Shown: one piece after another, positions 44,210 to 52,968 of the stretch
Position numbering within the stretch: position 1 is the first letter of the stretch
Layout: the number at the start of each line of letters is the position of its first letter
Assembly (NCBI GenBank): GCA_913055655.1
Contig: CAJXKA010000002.1
Span: 310,001-374,000 of the forward strand
Length of the DNA stretch: 64,000 bases
Source: an uncultured Oceanospirillales bacterium
GTDB lineage: Bacteria; Pseudomonadota; Gammaproteobacteria; Xanthomonadales; SZUA-36
Direction of reading: 5' to 3'
The notes under the pieces: model-generated
The model's database searches: none
What the model saw: only the letters and a program-made list of their open reading frames with translations
What the model was told of the DNA's origin: nothing
Program-made: the position numbers and the translations under genes

Positions 44210-44216
44210 GGCCGGC

Positions 44217-45875
44217 ATGGACGCCTTCCGAAAATGGCTGTCCGGCGGCATGCCCTGGGTCTGGCTGCAGGCCGCGGCCGTGGCCGCGTGCATCCTGCTG
44301 GTGGCCGGGCTGCTGACCCTGATCGCCTGGCGCGGCCTGGGGCATTTCTGGCCGTCGACGCTGCACGAGTGGGTGGTGCGCGGCGACGACGGCGGCCAGC
44401 AGGTCCTGGTGGGCCAGGTCCGGCGCAGCGAAAGCGTATCGGCCGAGCGTCTGCGCGAAGCCGGCCACGACCTGCCCGGCGACGCCGAGACCGTCACCCG
44501 GCACCTGCTGAAAGTCGGCAATCGCGACATTACCGGCCAGGATTTCACCTGGGTGCTGGCGCCGAACATCCTGGCCGACTCCGAACCCCGCTCGCTGGTG
44601 GTGCTGGAGCGTGAGGCCTGGGGCGAGTTTTACGGCCGCCTGGTGGGGGTCGAGGAATCGGGTGTGCCGATTTCCACCGACAATGCCTGGGGGCTCTTCA
44701 ACGAGCGACTGGCGCGCGCGAATGAGCTGCGGCAGCGCATCGACACCGTCGAACGTGACGAGATCGGCAGCATCAACTACCGCATGGAGCGACTGCGGCT
44801 GCGCCAGCGTGAGCTGGCCCTGGAGGACAGGCTCGATACAGACGCGCTGGCAGGCATCGTCACGCAACGTACGCAACTCCAGGCCGATTTCGACGAGGCC
44901 GCCGCGCGCCTGGAGGCCCTGTACGCCGATATCGCACGCGACACCGTGATCATGCGCGCGGCCAACGGCGAGGAATACCGTTACCCACTGTCCGGCGTAC
45001 TCGACGCCTGGCGACCGAACACGATGGGGTCGCGGGAGAAAGTGCGGCACTGGCTGGGCGCGGCGTGGTCGTTCCTGGTCGACGACCCACGCGAGGCCAA
45101 TACCGAGGGCGGCATTTTCCCGGCGCTTTACGGCACCATCCTGATGGTGCTGCTGATGACCGTGTTCGTGACGCCGCTGGGTGTCATCGGCGCCGTTTAC
45201 CTGCGTGAGTATGCCCACCAGGGATGGTTCACCGGCTTTCTGCGCATCGCGGTCAACAACCTGGCCGGCGTGCCGTCCATCGTTTACGGCGTTTTCGGGC
45301 TGGGCTTTTTCATCTACACCGTGGGCGGCGGCATCGACCGGCTGTTTTTCCCGGAAGCGCTGCCGGCGCCGACCTTTGGCACGGGTGGCCTGTTCTGGGC
45401 ATCACTGACGCTGGCGCTGCTGACCCTGCCGGTGGTGATCGTGTCCACCGAGGAAGGCCTGGCGCGCATTCCCCGCGCCGTGCGGGAAGGCAGCCTGGCG
45501 CTGGGCGCCACGCGCTGGGAGACCCTGTGGCGGACCATCCTGCCGATGGCGACGCCCGGCATCCTGACCGGCATGGTCCTGGCCGTCGCCCGTGCCGCCG
45601 GCGAAGTGGCGCCGCTGATGCTGGTCGGCGTGGTCAAACTCGCGCCGTCGCTGCCCCTGGACGGCGATTTTCCCTACCTGCACCTGGACCGCAAGTTCAT
45701 GCACCTGGGGTTTCACATTTATGATGTCGGCTTCCAGAGCCCCAATGTCGAAGCCGCCCGGCCGCTGGTGTACGCCACCGCGCTGCTGCTGGTGCTGATC
45801 ACGTTGTTGCTGAACCTGGTGGCCATTGGCCTTCGAAACCGGCTGCGCGAACGCTATCGCGGCCTGGAGACCTGA
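44217..45875 (+). CDS. pstA: Phosphate ABC transporter permease PstA (long form)
   Basis: ATG 44217 gives 552 residues against about 290 normally. A first membrane helix ([22 protein letters not shown]) is followed by about 250 extra periplasmic residues including a coiled coil ([21 protein letters not shown]). The permease core then follows with [21 protein letters not shown] and [24 protein letters not shown]. The expansion parallels that of PstC, suggesting the two periplasmic insertions interact. It is spaced seven bases from pstC. Confidence 0.88.
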   Translation: MDAFRKWLSGGMPWVWLQAAAVAACILLVAGLLTLIAWRGLGHFWPSTLHEWVVRGDDGGQQVLVGQVRRSESVSAERLREAGHDLPGDAETVTRHLLKVGNRDITGQDFTWVLAPNILADSEPRSLVVLEREAWGEFYGRLVGVEESGVPISTDNAWGLFNERLARANELRQRIDTVERDEIGSINYRMERLRLRQRELALEDRLDTDALAGIVTQRTQLQADFDEAAARLEALYADIARDTVIMRAANGEEYRYPLSGVLDAWRPNTMGSREKVRHWLGAAWSFLVDDPREANTEGGIFPALYGTILMVLLMTVFVTPLGVIGAVYLREYAHQGWFTGFLRIAVNNLAGVPSIVYGVFGLGFFIYTVGGGIDRLFFPEALPAPTFGTGGLFWASLTLALLTLPVVIVSTEEGLARIPRAVREGSLALGATRWETLWRTILPMATPGILTGMVLAVARAAGEVAPLMLVGVVKLAPSLPLDGDFPYLHLDRKFMHLGFHIYDVGFQSPNVEAARPLVYATALLLVLITLLLNLVAIGLRNRLRERYRGLET

Positions 45876-45876
45876 T

Positions 45877-46704
45877 ATGAACGACGCCAGCCCCGTGCTG
45901 CCGACCGACCGCGATGCCCCGCCCGTGATGGACCCCGGGCTGGACATGGGCCCGGCCGTATTCACGGCCCGCGGCCTGAACCTCTGGTACGGCGACAACC
46001 AGGCCCTGCGCGATATTGACCTCGACATCGCCGAGAACAAGGTGACGGCGTTTATCGGCCCGTCGGGTTGCGGCAAGTCCACACTGCTGCGTTGCTTCAA
46101 CCGGCTCAACGACCTGGTCGACGACTGCCGCATCGAGGGGCACATCGCGCTCAATGAGCAGGACATCCACGCCGACGAGGTCGACGTGGCCGAACTGCGG
46201 CGCAACGTTGGCATGGTGTTCCAGAAGCCCAACCCGTTCCCGAAATCGATTTACGAAAACGTGGCCTACGGGCTGCGCGTACAGGGTATGAAGCGCCGCC
46301 GGAAACTCGACGAGGCCGTGGAATGGGCGCTTCGGGGCGCCGCGTTGTGGGACGAGGTGAAGGACCGCCTGGACGATTCCGGCCTGAGCCTGTCCGGCGG
46401 CCAGCAGCAGCGCCTGGTCATCGCCCGCGCCATTGCCGTCGAGCCGCAGGTGATCCTGCTGGACGAACCCTGCTCGGCGCTGGACCCGATCTCCACGCTG
46501 AAGGTGGAGGAGCTGATCCACGCGCTGGCCGAGAAATTCACGATTATCATCGTCACGCACAACATGCAGCAGGCCGCGCGCGTGTCCGACTACACGGCCT
46601 TCATGTACATGGGCTCACTGGTGGAATTCGGCGAGACCGACCAGGTCTTTACCAACCCGCGTGCGAAGGCCACCGAGGACTACATCACCGGGCGTTACGG
46701 CTGA
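45877..46704 (+). CDS. pstB: Phosphate ABC transporter ATP-binding protein PstB
   Basis: The 275-residue ATPase has Walker [10 protein letters not shown], the PstB-specific [16 protein letters not shown] and [21 protein letters not shown], signature [16 protein letters not shown], and Walker [14 protein letters not shown]. It energises high-affinity phosphate uptake through PstCA. ATG 45877 follows the pstA stop by one base; longer frames upstream overlap pstA and lack family similarity. Confidence 0.96.
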   Translation: MNDASPVLPTDRDAPPVMDPGLDMGPAVFTARGLNLWYGDNQALRDIDLDIAENKVTAFIGPSGCGKSTLLRCFNRLNDLVDDCRIEGHIALNEQDIHADEVDVAELRRNVGMVFQKPNPFPKSIYENVAYGLRVQGMKRRRKLDEAVEWALRGAALWDEVKDRLDDSGLSLSGGQQQRLVIARAIAVEPQVILLDEPCSALDPISTLKVEELIHALAEKFTIIIVTHNMQQAARVSDYTAFMYMGSLVEFGETDQVFTNPRAKATEDYITGRYG

Positions 46705-46729
46705 GCCGGCGCTCGGGAGGAGCGGAACA

Positions 46730-47452
46730 ATGGACAAACTGAACCTGGGCCAGCACATCTCGCAGAAGTTCAACGAGGAACTCGAGGACGTGCGCAGCAA
46801 GGTGCTGCAGATGGGCGGAATCGTCGAGGAGCAGCTGGCGCACGCCGTGCAGGCCCTGCTGACCGGCGACCGCGACCAGGCCGCAGAGGTGATCGCCAAC
46901 GACCAGCGCGTGAATGCGCTGGAAGTGGAAATCGACGAGGAGTGCACCCGCATCGTCGCGCTGCGCCAGCCGGCCGCCACCGACCTGCGGCTGGTGATGG
47001 CCGTGATCCGCACCATCAATGACCTGGAGCGCATCGGCGACGAGATCAAGCGCGTCGCCCGCATGGTGCACGAGGAACTCGACGGCACCCTGGATGACGC
47101 GGTGCGGCTGGAAATCGAACACATGAGCAGCCAGGTCAAGGAAATGCTGCGCGACGTGCTGGACGCCTTCGCCCGCACCGACGTCAAGGCAGCCGTGCGC
47201 GTGGCCCGCGCCGACGAGAAGGTCGACATCAAGTACCAGGCCATCACCCGCCAGCTGATGACCTACATGGCCCAGGACCACACCACCATCCCCACCGTGC
47301 TCAACATCATGTGGGCGGCGCGCGCCATCGAGCGCATGGGGGACCGCTGCCAGAATATCGCCGAGTACGTGATCTACCTGGTCATGGGGAAAGACGTGCG
47401 CCACGCGGGGCTCGAGGGCGTACTTGCGGAACTCGAGGCTCGCGGCGGTTAG
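46730..47452 (+). CDS. phoU: Phosphate signalling regulator PhoU
   Basis: The 240-residue all-helical protein has two PhoU repeats: HISQKFNEELEDVRSKVLQMGGIVEEQL with LRQPAATDLRLVMAVIRTINDLERIGDEIKR, and VHEELDGTLDDAVRL...LNIMWAARAIERMGDRCQNIAEYVIYLV. It restrains PhoR-PhoB signalling in response to Pst activity. GGAGGAG lies seven bases before ATG 46730. It closes the pstCAB-phoU operon. The phoB and phoR genes are outside the window. Confidence 0.95.
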   Translation: MDKLNLGQHISQKFNEELEDVRSKVLQMGGIVEEQLAHAVQALLTGDRDQAAEVIANDQRVNALEVEIDEECTRIVALRQPAATDLRLVMAVIRTINDLERIGDEIKRVARMVHEELDGTLDDAVRLEIEHMSSQVKEMLRDVLDAFARTDVKAAVRVARADEKVDIKYQAITRQLMTYMAQDHTTIPTVLNIMWAARAIERMGDRCQNIAEYVIYLVMGKDVRHAGLEGVLAELEARGG

Positions 47453-47467
47453 GCTTTCCGCGGGGGC

Positions 47468-47571
47468 GGGGTCGGGTTGTCTATACCCCGGACTCGCTGT
47501 GAATACATCCCTTTACGCTCATCGGCGGCATCCCTGCCGCCGAAGGTCCGGGGTATAGACAACCCGACCCC
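47468..47571 (+). repeat. Nested palindromic element, copy 4
   Basis: Outer arms 47468-47492 and 47547-47571 are a perfect 25-nt inverted repeat. The interior (GAATACATCCCTTTACGCT, ATCGGCGGCATCCCTGCCGCCGA) matches copy 3 at 34244-34359 in reverse complement. It lies 15 bases after the phoU stop and could act as a transcript end for the pst operon. Confidence 0.85.
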
Positions 47572-47589
47572 ACCGCGAGACGCTTTCCC

Positions 47590-47652
47590 GTCACCCGTCA
47601 CCCGTCACCCGTCACCCGTCACCCGTCACCCGTCACCCGTCACCCGTCACCC
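47590..47652 (-). repeat. Tandem heptamer array E (GTCACCC x9)
   Basis: Nine exact GTCACCC units, identical in sequence to array D, lie 18 bases after palindromic copy 4. Unlike the other arrays this one does not contain or touch a stop codon of a neighbouring gene. Confidence 0.9.
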
Positions 47653-47659
47653 AAAGAAA

Positions 47660-47681
47660 AAGGCGCGCCGCGGCGCACCTT
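47660..47681. terminator. GC-rich hairpin after the heptamer array, possible terminator
   Basis: AAGG.GCGCC / GGCGC.CCTT form a stem with a two-base loop. An A-rich stretch (AAAGAAAAA) on the left becomes a U tract only on the minus strand, so termination is better supported in that direction. The function is uncertain. Confidence 0.35.
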
Positions 47682-47761
47682 CTCCTTACTCCCCCCGGAA
47701 CTGTTCAAAAGCGGGTTCGTGATGAGCGGACCATCAGCCTAAGCAGGCCAGGTTGCAATGG

Positions 47762-47824
47762 TGTGACGGGAATGTGACAGCCTTGTGACGGGTTCTGCCG
47801 GGATTGTCATATCCCTGTCACACA
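47762..47824 (+). promoter_or_regulatory. Multiple PhoB-type half-sites upstream of the DUF3450-TonB operon
   Basis: TGTGAC begins at 47762, 47773 and 47784 (11-nt spacing). A near-consensus Pho box follows, with TTGTCAT at 47804 and CTGTCAC at 47815, again 11 nt apart. The second cluster ends about 75 bases before the DUF3450 ATG. The pattern matches tandem PhoB sites and resembles the pst box at 41906. Confidence 0.72.
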
Positions 47825-47899
47825 CGGTTCCTAAAATGCCGCGAACTGGGTGCCGGTCGGGTTGGCCGCGCCTGTTCGTGAGCCGATCGGAACCAAGTG

Positions 47900-48679
47900 A
47901 TGACCCAATTGAACAAGCTGACGCCCCGCGTTTTCCTGGCCGTGGCGCTGATGGCGCCTGTTGCTGCTGTCGCGCAGGACGATGCCAATGCCCTGACCGA
48001 GCGACTGATCTCCCTGCGTGGACAGGTCGACCAGTTGCAGAACGAACTCGACCTGCGGCGCGAGGAGCACAAGAACCGCATGGCCTACCTGTCGGCCCAG
48101 CTGGCCGACCTGGAAGCCAACCGCGACCGCGAGACCCTCAGGGTCGAGCAGTTGCGCGAGGACCTGGACGAAATGCGCGCCGAGATTGCCGAGGCGGGTG
48201 TCAGTTCCGAGTCGTTGACGCCGTTCCTGAAGAATCAGATTTCCGCGCTGCGCGAACATGTGCGCGGCGGGTTCCCGTTCAAGGTCACCGAGCGGCTGGC
48301 CGAACTGCAGGAACTGGAAACCCAGCTTGATAATGGCGTGATCACGGCCCAGCGCGGTGTGAACCGGCTCTGGGCCTTCATCGAGGACGAGTTCCGCATT
48401 TCCCGCGAGAACGCCATCTATTCGCAATCCATCGAGCTGGACGGCGACAACGTCCTGGTGGACGTCGCCAAGCTGGGCAGCGTGATGATGTATTTCCGCA
48501 CCCGCGACCTGGAATACGGCCGCGCAGTGGCCACGCCGCAGGGGTGGCGCTGGGAACGGCTGGATTCGGCGAAGGACCAGGACCTGGTCGCGCGCCTGTT
48601 CGACTCGCTGCGCAAGCAGATTCGCCAGGGGTATTTCGAACTGCCCGAAGCGCTGCCGGTGGAAGGAGAGGCATCATGA
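47900..48679 (+). CDS. DUF3450 periplasmic protein of a TonB operon
   Basis: The 259-residue protein has a signal peptide (RVFLAVALMAPVAAVAQDD) and a long coiled coil (LTERLISLRGQVDQLQNELDLRREEHKNRMAYLSAQL). It ends in a globular domain with GSVMMYFRTRDLEYGRAVATPQGWRW, the DUF3450 pattern. Such proteins are encoded first in TonB-ExbBD-TPR operons of marine gammaproteobacteria; their role may be to organise the complex in the periplasm. ATG 47900 directly follows a possible GTG start. It overlaps the next gene by ATGA. Confidence 0.82.
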   Translation: MTQLNKLTPRVFLAVALMAPVAAVAQDDANALTERLISLRGQVDQLQNELDLRREEHKNRMAYLSAQLADLEANRDRETLRVEQLREDLDEMRAEIAEAGVSSESLTPFLKNQISALREHVRGGFPFKVTERLAELQELETQLDNGVITAQRGVNRLWAFIEDEFRISRENAIYSQSIELDGDNVLVDVAKLGSVMMYFRTRDLEYGRAVATPQGWRWERLDSAKDQDLVARLFDSLRKQIRQGYFELPEALPVEGEAS

Positions 48680-50091
48680 AGCACACATTTAAAATCATGA
48701 TCCGCTCGACCGTCGTGTTCGGGCTGGTGTTTGCGGCCCCGGCGTTCGCGCAGGATGAAGCGGCACCCGCTGAACCGGCGCCGGCGCCGGTACCGCCGGT
48801 GAACGAGGCGGACGCGCTGGACCAGCTGGAAGCGGCGTACCAGAAGGAATATGCCTTCCTGACCGCGCAGCTGCGCGACCTGCAGACGCGTGTCGCCGAT
48901 TTCGAGGCGCAGTCCGGCAGCGACGAACGCGGCCGCGAGGCGCAGATCGACCGGGTCGAGGGTGAGTGGATCGGCCTGCAGTCCGAGTCCGAGCGCCTGC
49001 AGACCCTGATTACCGATGCCCAGCGCGAACTGGAAGGCGTCGACGACGCCCGCACCACGCTGGAAGCGACCTTCCTGCAGGCCGACTCCACGCTGGAGCC
49101 CTACGGTGTCGCAGAACTGAAATCCGAGGCTTACCTGGGCAGCCCGGATGGGGCGCGCATCGAGACGGTGTTCGGCCACGCGGTGGCACTGCTGGACCGC
49201 GTCGGCACGTTGTACCGCCAGCCCGGCGCGTACTTTCTGCGTGACGGCACCGAGGTGCAGGGCGACATCATTCGCGTCGGTAACGTCGCGGCTTATGGTG
49301 CCAGCCCGCAGGGCGGCGGCGCACTGGCGCCGGCCGGCGAAGGTCGCCTGAAAGTCTGGTCGACGCCCGCCGAGGCCACGGCCGAGGCCCTGGCCGCCGG
49401 CAACCCGCCTGGCCAGCTGGGCATTTTCCTGTTTGAAAACGAGACCCAGGCGATCGAGGAGAAGGAAGGCAAGACCATCCTCAGCGTCATCAACTCCGGC
49501 GGCACCATCGGCTGGATCATCGTTGGCCTGGGCATTCTCGCCCTGGTGCTGGTCGTGCTGCGCTTCTTCTTCCTGCGCGGCGCCAGCGCCTCGACGTCGA
49601 AGATCGTCGACAGCGTCGGCAGCAAGGTCCGCGCCGGTGATATCGATGGCGCCCTGGAGGCCTGCAAGCACTTCAAGGGCTCGACGGCGCGCGTTGTCGG
49701 CGCTGCCGTGCGCAACCTGGAGCGCGACCGTGACCACCTGGAGGACATCATATCCGAGGCCATCCTGCACGAGTCTTCGCACCTGAACCGTTTTGGCGCG
49801 ATCATCTTGGTGATCGCCGCGGTGGCACCGCTGCTGGGCCTGCTGGGTACCGTCACCGGCATGATCACCACCTTCGACATCATCACCGAGTTTGGTACCG
49901 GTGATCCGAAGCTGCTGTCCGGCGGTATCTCCATCGCCCTGGTGACCACCGAGCTGGGCCTGGCCGTGGCCATCCCTGCATTGTTGTTCGGCAACGTGCT
50001 GTCCGGCTGGGCCGAGTCCATCAAGGACGGCATGGAGAAGGGCGCGCTGCGGGTGATCAACCAGTTCAAGGAACACCGGCGGACGGCCTGA
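48676..50091 (+). CDS. MotA/TolQ/ExbB-family proton channel protein with periplasmic coiled-coil extension
   Basis: This 471-residue protein has a signal peptide (VVFGLVFAAPAFAQDE) and about 240 periplasmic residues, including coiled coils (AAYQKEYAFLTAQLRDLQTRVADFEAQ). The ExbB/TolQ core of three helices follows, with the conserved APLLGLLGTVTGMITTFDIIT and LVTTELGLAVAIPALL. The extended form pairs with DUF3450, whose stop it overlaps. It would use the proton gradient to energise TonB. Confidence 0.85.
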   Translation: MKHTFKIMIRSTVVFGLVFAAPAFAQDEAAPAEPAPAPVPPVNEADALDQLEAAYQKEYAFLTAQLRDLQTRVADFEAQSGSDERGREAQIDRVEGEWIGLQSESERLQTLITDAQRELEGVDDARTTLEATFLQADSTLEPYGVAELKSEAYLGSPDGARIETVFGHAVALLDRVGTLYRQPGAYFLRDGTEVQGDIIRVGNVAAYGASPQGGGALAPAGEGRLKVWSTPAEATAEALAAGNPPGQLGIFLFENETQAIEEKEGKTILSVINSGGTIGWIIVGLGILALVLVVLRFFFLRGASASTSKIVDSVGSKVRAGDIDGALEACKHFKGSTARVVGAAVRNLERDRDHLEDIISEAILHESSHLNRFGAIILVIAAVAPLLGLLGTVTGMITTFDIITEFGTGDPKLLSGGISIALVTTELGLAVAIPALLFGNVLSGWAESIKDGMEKGALRVINQFKEHRRTA

Positions 50092-50094
50092 CCC

Positions 50095-50739
50095 ATGGGC
50101 GCTTCGTTCATCTCTGAACTGCTGTCGTACGTCGAGGCCGGCGGCTGGGTGATGCCGCCGCTGATCGTGCTGATGGTGGTGCTGTGGTTCGCCATCGGCT
50201 ACCGCTTCGCGGCACTGCAGCGCGGCACCGCACGCGGCGCGCGCAACCTGCTGGACAAGACGGCGAAACGCCTGGCCGCAGGCAAGCCGCCGAAAAGCGA
50301 TGGCGTAATGGTACGCGCGGCGCGCAAGGGCCTGCGCCTGAAAGGCAGCGGCGTGATCGAGCTGCGCGGCTTCCTGGACGATGCCTTCTGGGAAGAGGAG
50401 CGCGACATCAAGCGCTTCGACGTGCTGATCAAGACCATTGTCATGGTGGCGCCGCTGCTGGGCCTGCTGGGCACGGTCATCGGCATGATCGAGACCTTCG
50501 ATTCGCTCGGCGACATGTCGCTGTACTCGCAGTCGGGCGGTATCGCCGGCGGTATCTCGCAGGCGCTGTTCACCACCCAGATGGGCCTTGCTGTCTCGAT
50601 CCCGGGCCTGATCGTCAACGGCATGCTGAACCGCAAGCAGCAGGACATGCAACTGGAACTGGCGCAGATGAAAGACATCCTCTGCGCCGAACACACCGAC
50701 GAGATGGCCGCCGCCGGCGCCGTCCCGGTGGGAGGCTGA
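50095..50739 (+). CDS. exbB: ExbB-like proton channel protein, second copy
   Basis: The 214-residue protein is a short ExbB/TolQ-family member: a first helix (WVMPPLIVLMVVLWFAIGYRFAAL), a cytoplasmic loop, then VAPLLGLLGTVIGMIETFDSL and QALFTTQMGLAVSIPGLI. It starts three bases after the long ExbB-like gene. Two different ExbB subunits in one operon are characteristic of this TonB system type. Confidence 0.87.
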   Translation: MGASFISELLSYVEAGGWVMPPLIVLMVVLWFAIGYRFAALQRGTARGARNLLDKTAKRLAAGKPPKSDGVMVRAARKGLRLKGSGVIELRGFLDDAFWEEERDIKRFDVLIKTIVMVAPLLGLLGTVIGMIETFDSLGDMSLYSQSGGIAGGISQALFTTQMGLAVSIPGLIVNGMLNRKQQDMQLELAQMKDILCAEHTDEMAAAGAVPVGG

Positions 50740-50743
50740 AGAC

Positions 50744-51154
50744 ATGCGTTATCGCGAAAGAAAGGACACCGTCGACGACATCAACATCTCGCCGTTGATC
50801 GACATGGTGTTCATCCTGCTGATCTTTTTCATGGTCTCGACGACCTTCGTCAAGGACATGAAGCTGGACCTGAACCGCCCGGCCGCCAGCACGGCAACCA
50901 CGGCGTCGACCAAGGCCATCCGCCTTTATATCGACAATGCCGGTGATATCTACCTGGACGGCGAGCCCGTGCGCGTGTGGGTCATCCAGAGCCGCATCCG
51001 CGACCTGCTGGCGGCCAGTACCGGCAAGTCGGTGCTGGTGATCACCGACGACGGCGTTCCCGCCGGTCGCCTGGTGGAAGTGGTCGACCAGGCCCGCCTG
51101 GCCGGCGCCACCGATGTGGGTGTGGCCACCGTCGAGGAGGCGGGGGCGGGCTGA
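50744..51154 (+). CDS. exbD: ExbD-family biopolymer transport protein
   Basis: The 136-residue protein has a short cytoplasmic head and one membrane helix with the essential Asp (DINISPLIDMVFILLIFFMVSTTF). A periplasmic ExbD domain follows (AIRLYIDNAGDIYLDGEPVRV, VLVITDDGVPAGRLVEVVDQARLAGATDVGVAT). It forms the proton channel with ExbB. It lies in the same operon with four bases spacing. Confidence 0.92.
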   Translation: MRYRERKDTVDDINISPLIDMVFILLIFFMVSTTFVKDMKLDLNRPAASTATTASTKAIRLYIDNAGDIYLDGEPVRVWVIQSRIRDLLAASTGKSVLVITDDGVPAGRLVEVVDQARLAGATDVGVATVEEAGAG

Positions 51155-51155
51155 C

Positions 51156-51800
51156 ATGAAGCGCTCTTCCCGCATGAAACGACTGGCCAGCGCCCTCGTC
51201 TCGATGGTGCTGGGCTCGATCCTGGTGCTCGGAATGGTGGTGTTGATCAACCATTTCGCCGACGGCCTGGACCGCAATGCCGGCGACGATGGCGACCAGA
51301 TCGTGTTCGAGCGCAAGCCGCCGCCGAAGAAAGAGGTGGTGCAGCAGCCGAAACCGAAGCCCAAGCCGCGCCGGGCGCCGCGCACGCCGCCGCCACCGCT
51401 GGCTGGCCTTTCCGGCAACCTGTCCGGCATCGATTTCGGCCTGCCCGGTTTCGACATGTCCGACCTGAACGCGCTGGACAGCGACCTGCTGGGCGGCGCT
51501 GACGGCATGGTCATGACCGACGACACCGTCGACGATCCGCCGCGCGCGACCTTCCAGTCGCCGATGCAGTACCCGCCGCGCGCCAAGGCGCAGGGCGTGA
51601 AGGGCTACGTGGTGCTGTCGCTGTTGATCGGCGTGACCGGCGAAATCGAGCAGATCGAGGTGGTGGAATCCTCGCCCGAGGGCGTATTCGACGAAGTGGC
51701 CGTGCAGGGCGTGAGCCAGTGGCGCTTCGAGCCCGCCACCTACCAGGGCAAGGCCGTGCGGGCCTGGGCCAAGCAGCGCGTTCGCTTCGACCTGAGTTAA
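51156..51800 (+). CDS. tonB: Energy transducer TonB
   Basis: The 214-residue protein has an N-terminal membrane anchor (ALVSMVLGSILVLGMVVLI) and a Pro/Lys-rich stalk (KPPPKKEVVQQPKPKPKP). A flexible Gly/Asp segment precedes the C-terminal TonB fold (FQSPMQYPPRAKAQGVKGYVVLSLLIGVTGEIEQIEVVESSPEGVFDEVAVQGVSQWRFEP). It spans the periplasm to power outer-membrane receptors. ATG 51156 follows the exbD stop by one base. Confidence 0.93.
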   Translation: MKRSSRMKRLASALVSMVLGSILVLGMVVLINHFADGLDRNAGDDGDQIVFERKPPPKKEVVQQPKPKPKPRRAPRTPPPPLAGLSGNLSGIDFGLPGFDMSDLNALDSDLLGGADGMVMTDDTVDDPPRATFQSPMQYPPRAKAQGVKGYVVLSLLIGVTGEIEQIEVVESSPEGVFDEVAVQGVSQWRFEPATYQGKAVRAWAKQRVRFDLS

Positions 51801-51807
51801 TGACGTG

Positions 51808-52968
51808 ATGAACCTGATTTCCAAGCCCGGCCTGCTGGCCATCGTCCTGGGGTGCCTGCTGGCCGTATCGGCCACGGCACAGGACGAAGACCCGTCCGAT
51901 GTGAACTTCCTTGACCTGGCCGCGCTGATGCTGCGCGACGGCAATGTCGACCGCGCCATCTCGGCGCTTGACCAGGTCGACCTGGAGGCCGAGGACACCG
52001 ACCTGCTGCGCTACTACTCGCTGCGTGGCATGGCCCACCTGCGCCGCAACGACAACGAGCTGGCCGCCGACGCCTTCGAGCAGGCTGTCGACACCGGCCA
52101 GGCCGAGTCGGTGGTCTATGTCTACCTGGCGCAGGCGTACTTTTCGCTGGAACGCTACCGGGATGTGCTCTCGGCGCTGGACCGCGCCGGCCCCGACCTG
52201 CAGCGGGTCGCGTCCATCTACCACATGCGCGCGCAGTGCCACTGGCTGCTGGAAGAACCGGCGATGGCACTGGCTGTTCTGGACCAGGCCACGGAAATAT
52301 TTCCGGACGACCCGGCGTTCCAGCGCCGCAAGGTGTTTTTCCTGATGGACCTGGGCCTTTACCAGGAGGCGGCTGAACAGGGCCGTCAATACCTTGCCCG
52401 AAGCGACGGCAAGCTGGACGACTATGTCGGCCTGGGCAATGCCATGCGCGCCAGCGGTGAGCTGGACGAGGCGACGCGACTGCTGGAACTGGCGAAGCTC
52501 CGTTATCCGGCCGATGTGAACGTCAACAAGGTGCTGGCGCACACCTATATCGACCGCGGCCAGATGCACTCTGCCGCCGACCTGATCTACGAGGCCAGCC
52601 ACCTGGATAACGCGCTGTTGAGCGAAGCCGCCGAACTCTACCGGCGCGCCGGCCAGCCTTACCGGGCGTTGCTGCTGAATGGCTCAATTACCGACCAGGC
52701 CACCAAGATCAAGCAGCGCCTGGCGTTGTTCCTGGAGATGCAGCGTTTCGCCCAGGCGGCGGCGATGGAGCAGGACCTGGTGCGACTGGGCCTGCTGTCG
52801 GATGAAGATATCCGTTATGCGCTGGCCTACGCGCAGTTCAAGACCGGGCAGTTCACGGCCGCCGAAACCAACCTGTCGCAGCTGACCCGCCCGGACCTGT
52901 TCCGCAAGGCGGCGGAACTGCGCAGTGCCATCCAGGATTGTGAAGGGGACAGCTGGCAATGCCTGTAA
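51808..52968 (+). CDS. Periplasmic TPR protein of the TonB operon
   Basis: The 386-residue protein starts with a signal peptide (GLLAIVLGCLLAVSATAQDE) and consists of TPR-type helical pairs throughout: LMLRDGNVDRAISALDQVDLE, GMAHLRRNDNELAADAFEQAVDTG, YLAQAYFSLERYRDVLSALDRA, GLGNAMRASGELDEATRLLELAKLRYP. TPR proteins are a standing part of DUF3450-type TonB operons and may connect TonB with receptors. ATG 51808 directly follows an in-frame GTG. Its end overlaps the receptor gene by ten bases. Confidence 0.83.
   Translation: MNLISKPGLLAIVLGCLLAVSATAQDEDPSDVNFLDLAALMLRDGNVDRAISALDQVDLEAEDTDLLRYYSLRGMAHLRRNDNELAADAFEQAVDTGQAESVVYVYLAQAYFSLERYRDVLSALDRAGPDLQRVASIYHMRAQCHWLLEEPAMALAVLDQATEIFPDDPAFQRRKVFFLMDLGLYQEAAEQGRQYLARSDGKLDDYVGLGNAMRASGELDEATRLLELAKLRYPADVNVNKVLAHTYIDRGQMHSAADLIYEASHLDNALLSEAAELYRRAGQPYRALLLNGSITDQATKIKQRLALFLEMQRFAQAAAMEQDLVRLGLLSDEDIRYALAYAQFKTGQFTAAETNLSQLTRPDLFRKAAELRSAIQDCEGDSWQCL

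Noticed and set aside
47590..47652. GTCACCC repeats as a CRISPR-like array
   Set aside because: The units are seven bases long without spacers and no cas genes are present, so they are simple tandem heptamers.
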